Positions 60,655 to 64,000 of a stretch of DNA of 64,000 bases are shown here, in pieces (within the stretch, counting starts at the first letter, position 1; every line of letters starts with the position of its first letter). Made by a program: the position numbers and the translations under genes. The notes beneath the pieces were generated by a model, which saw nothing but the letters and a program-made list of their open reading frames with translations, was not told the DNA's origin and ran no database searches. This DNA is from Lonicera japonica (lineage: Eukaryota; Streptophyta; Magnoliopsida; Dipsacales; Caprifoliaceae), in NCBI GenBank assembly GCA_021464415.1, contig CM038464.1, positions 558,001 through 622,000 on the forward strand, given 5' to 3'.

Positions 60655-61519
60655 GTACTTCTTTTTTTTTTCTCTCTGTTTTTATGTTTTGCTTTATTTT
60701 GCTCAGTGTTGAGTTTGACTAGCTTAATTGGCAGTCTTAGGAAAATTTCTCCTCAGTAACATTCCACATTGTCATCTAGGAGTTGAACTGTGACGTGACT
60801 AAGGGGACCAGAAGGCTAGGAAATTAAATTTCACTTTTAGGAGTTATATTGGGTGAGGCAATTTCCCCCCCTTCTCTTCTGAAGGGGTATGAAGTCCATT
60901 AAACCTGATCATGGAATTATCCCTAAGGTCAATTTTATTCGAAAATATTTCGAAATAACTTTCTCTCTGTGTCTCTTTTCATATTTATAAATTAATACTT
61001 TATTCTTACAATCTAGCTCTTTCTCTATCTACCATTGAAACTCTACCATTGAAATAATGAAAAGGAAGAATAAATAATGAAAAACAATGATGAAAAAGGA
61101 AGAAGTAAAACCTGGGTTCCCTACTAGATGAACAGAGAGCAAGAGAGAAGAATATCTGAGTAGTACGAGCTGTGGTGATCGGTGAAGAAGATACTGAAGA
61201 TGATCGGTCAAGAACAGAGAAGAACGGAGGAGAGATCAGGCTGGTCTCTGTCTTTCAAACGGCGTATGTTTTGAAAGGCGTGTGTTTTGAAAGGTTTGAG
61301 AGTGGGGGAGTGTTTGAGAGGGTTTCAACTTAAGTCAAATTAGGTTTTGTTAAACATAAATTATATTTATTAAAATTAATTAATATTAATTAATTTTAAA
61401 ATTAAATATGGGAGTGTTGGGAGTGTTAGGAAGATAAAATATATACTTGAGGTGTGTTAGTGAATAATGGAGTGTTACAAAGTTATTTGGTGTGTGTCAA
61501 TAGCAGCCCCCTTCTTTTA

Positions 61520-62733
61520 TCCTCTCTCTCGAAATCTAATACGAGGCCTAAAACCTCACCAACTCCCTACCGCACAACACCGGCACCTATTCTCACACCT
61601 CCATTGTCGAAGACTCTACCTTCACTGTTGATTACCACACCAAATCATCAAGCTTTATCGGTGATTCTCAGCTCTAACTTCCCCTCTTCCGGTATTGGGT
61701 GGAACATAGTTATGGGGCTGTGGTAGTTTTCTTGTAAGTGGTTGATTGTAAGTTGGTTCCCTTTTATGTTTGGTGTTTGTTGTTGTTTTGATTTTGTTTT
61801 AACCAAAAAAAAATTATCTACATTCGCTCTCTATAGTGAATCATGGGTTTTCTTCAACCTCCCTTTTCATCTTCTCTGTTTCTCTGACAGAGGTTGAAAT
61901 TGGTTCCTTCAATTTTATGTATAAATGGAATGATGACTCCAAAATTTGTGGATGTTCCTTCAATATTATACACGTATACATATAGAGAGTCTGTTACTTA
62001 GGTTCCTTCAATTTTGTATATAAGTCAGAGGTTCTTCAATTTTGTATTTAAATGGCCTGTTCTTCTTCAATTTTAAATGAAAATGGGTTGTTCTTTTTCA
62101 ATTTCAGTTTTATCGAAACACAAACAAGAACTGAACCGAATTTTAAGTAACAGTATTATTCTCGATTCGGTATCAGTTTCTATAATAACATTATCAAAAT
62201 TTTCGGTTCGGTTCGGTCTTACATTACAAGTTGAAAAACATTAAGTCTTACATTGCAAGTGGGGGTAAACTCGAGGATTACATATATTTTAATCCCTTAT
62301 ATAAAGTATAATCTCATTAATCTAGGTTTGGGATGAAACGACATCTCTTAATATCTTTTTTAAGATCATGATTACAAAAACCTTTGACAAGTTTAGGTTA
62401 GGTTCATATTCGCATAAATTTAAACTATTTGAACTCGAAGCTTTTTCTATTATAGATAGCACTCGCTCTCTCTCTCCCCCTCTCTCATTCCTTAAATTAC
62501 TATAATTCCATTAATCACTATCTATCGATTTTTCCTATTTTATATATTATATTAATTGAAAAAAAGATGTTTCTCACATGCACCACATTTTACTTTTGTT
62601 GTAAATACGGTAATTAGGAAGTTGAGTTAGATGGAATGGGAAAAAGTAAATTAGATATTTACAATTAATTAATAAGCAACAGTAGTATGGAGGATTGAAG
62701 TATCTTTAATGGAATACACAAAATTAGACAATC
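61520..62733. other. Spacer with inverted ACCGAACC stretches
   Basis: TTCGGTTCGGTTCGGTC near 62198-62216 is opposed to the ACCGAACC/AACCGAAT stretches on the other side of the MULE (near 55815 and 55923). The 90-residue frame 61454-61726 starts within the MULE end and shows no domain. No gene seen. Confidence 0.45.
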
Positions 62734-62749
62734 GAATGAGTATTTAATT

Positions 62750-62854
62750 GACCCTATGGGATTGGTCTAGTGGTTTGCTAGGTCCTTGTAAGGGACGATT
62801 TATTTAGTGGGAGTCCCGTATTCGAATACCTCTAGGTGCAGTTGCCCAAAAAAA
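62750..62854 (+). mobile_element. tRNA-derived SINE, about 105 bp
   Basis: A-box GGTCTAGTGGTTTGC near 62763 and B-box-like ATTCGAATACC near 62820, short A-rich tail (CCCAAAAAAA). GAATG(A/C)GTATTTAATT flanks it (62734-62749 and 62855-62870), 15 of 16 bases identical, a convincing LINE-style target duplication. Confidence 0.85.
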
Positions 62855-62870
62855 GAATGCGTATTTAATT

Positions 62871-63800
62871 ATTTATTTAAGAGATTGTTAGTGTTAATAT
62901 TAATATGCTCAACAACCGTGAGGTCCACTATTTTGTTTGGTCATACAATAATCAAATTTAAATTTATAAAATAAAATGAGAGATAATCTGTAACTCTTCT
63001 TTTGACCAATAGAATCAGTGCGCCACGGTTTTAATTATTCAAAAGGGTTTTTAATTCATGTGATTTTGTTTCGATTACTGATTTCTTGTAATTTACCCAC
63101 CTCTAATTTATGGATTTTTTAAACCAACTTTCATAATATTACCCATTTAAAAATTAAGAAATTTGTCAACCAATTAAAATTAATTTATAATTGTAAATGT
63201 GACTTTTAATCTAGATTCCTAATCATCTACTTCCATATTAAATTTTTAAAAAACTTTTATTAAAAACACTATATTTTAACTTAAGATAGTTTGATCCATC
63301 AAAATATAAACCTTATAATTGTATTAGTTTAACCATACAACAACGAAACATCTTTTGCAAACAAGCAAATCGAATAATATTTTACAACACAAAAAAAACT
63401 ATACAATATAATGGGTTAACGTAATATTAAAAGTTAGGAAAGAACTAGAAATTAGTGTTACACGGAGAGAAAACATGCAATGCATGTGCCTTATAATTTT
63501 CTTTTTCGTTATGAATTCGTATTTGAAATTATATTATTATTTAAATTTGGATAAAACAACTTAATTATGATTACAACATTATATACTTTAGAAGAACAAG
63601 ATTTATTTAAATGTCAGCTTTAAAACTAATGTACTGTTTTGGTAAGAGTTGTATAATAAGAAAATTGTACCAAATATAACAATTTTACATTTTTCACACG
63701 ACTTTAATATATATATATATATAAAGTCAAGCTATTAAAAGGAACTCCCTTATGTTATCATTGAGGGAGGGATACCTTATTCTCATTGCCAAACATATGC
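62871..63800. other. AT-rich spacer, nothing recognised
   Basis: AT-rich sequence with a TA run at 63709-63724. No coding frame or element end seen. Confidence 0.5.
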
Positions 63801-63803
63801 ACT

Positions 63804-63947
63804 CCTTGTTGAGAAAAAAAACCCACGTAATTCCTTTCCTTTTCTTTACACGTTAAACCCCTCATCACCTCACATAAGTATTCTTTGATAAAAAAAAAAC
63901 CACGTGAGTCCTCCCTCTTTCTTTACATGCTAAAACCCTCATCATTT
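63804..63947 (+). repeat. Duplicated promoter-like module with G-box
   Basis: Two copies of a roughly 65-base module: CCACGTAATTCCTTTCC ... TTTCTTTACACGTTAAACCC at 63804-63869 and CCACGTGAGTCCTCCC ... TTTCTTTACATGCTAAAACCC at 63884-63947. The second has a perfect G-box CACGTG at 63901-63906. A partial third copy (TTTACGCGTGCTCTAAACCC) begins near 63957. It may belong to a gene beyond the window. Confidence 0.6.
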
Positions 63948-64000
63948 AATTTCTCCTTTTACGCGTGCTCTAAACCCTCCACCCCTCACCAGATCAACGC

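Larger units (their letters stand above)
56010..61511. mobile_element. MULE with FAR1-type gene remnant and captured exon, 5.5 kb
   Basis: Ends GGGGGCTGCTAATGACACAC and (reverse) GGGGGCTGCTATTGACACAC are inverted copies for about 50 bases, with weaker similarity inward (GTAACACTCCAT; TTAATTAATAAA). An 8-bp duplication TTCTTTTA flanks it (56002-56009 and 61512-61519). Inside: a FAR1-type DNA-binding gene remnant (56883-58177), a hairpin/tandem array (58429-58945), a reverse-strand exon (59451-59715) and a captured kinase exon (60564-60654). The transposase catalytic core was not found, so the element is internally deleted. Confidence 0.85.

Noticed and set aside
61454..61726. 90-residue frame as a gene
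   Set aside because: Begins inside the MULE terminal repeat and crosses the target duplication.
1..64000. tRNA or rRNA genes
   Set aside because: Only SINE-type A/B boxes without a full cloverleaf were found; no rRNA-like sequence was noticed.

Overview
This is a plant nuclear genome window. The genes are intron-rich, the spacers are AT-rich, and most of the length is transposon-derived. The kaurene synthase exons read most like Lamiales (mint-order) proteins as I remember them, so an asterid, probably Lamiales, is my best guess; that is inference without a search. Five host genes or gene parts can be supported: an ent-kaurene synthase (KS) missing only its 5' end (129-4680, +), an EMB2217-type PPR-SMR organelle RNA protein with a one-base frame break (22117-24556, +), phenylalanine ammonia-lyase (PAL, 31149-43141, +), a ZIP metal transporter (45786-47842, -), and one captured exon of an ABC1-type kinase inside a transposon (60564-60654, +).

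Layout. 1-4.7 kb: KS, 13 exons visible. 4.7-22 kb: gene-free repeat territory with a LINE fragment, Mutator-like (MULE) non-autonomous elements with long inverted ends, an LTR-like segment carrying a CTACAAAC box array, a MITE with a 6-bp target duplication, a clean non-autonomous Helitron and a tRNA-derived SINE. 22-24.6 kb: EMB2217-like gene. 24.6-31 kb: MITEs, a nested MULE with a perfect 9-bp target duplication, tandem duplications, then a PAL promoter with a duplicated core. 31.1-43.1 kb: PAL, whose single intron is 9836 bp because it holds a decayed antisense retroelement or pararetrovirus-like unit, itself interrupted by an RTE-type LINE. 45.8-47.8 kb: ZIP transporter, convergent with PAL. 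49.9-55.3 kb: a complete but mutated L1-type LINE flanked by a 17-bp target duplication. 56.0-61.5 kb: a 5.5-kb MULE with inverted ends and an 8-bp duplication, holding a broken FAR1-type gene, a 124-bp tandem array of small hairpins and the captured kinase exon. 61.5-64 kb: spacer with a tRNA-SINE and possible promoter repeats of the next gene.

The host genes are not a pathway cluster: gibberellin/diterpene synthesis, organelle RNA metabolism, phenylpropanoid entry and metal uptake lie side by side. The most unusual material is the antisense unit inside the PAL intron, the hairpin array inside the large MULE, the duplicated PAL core promoter, and the set of long-TIR elements with 9-bp duplications. 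Exon borders were set by hand from GT/AG signals and frame, and family names rest on remembered protein families, not on searches.
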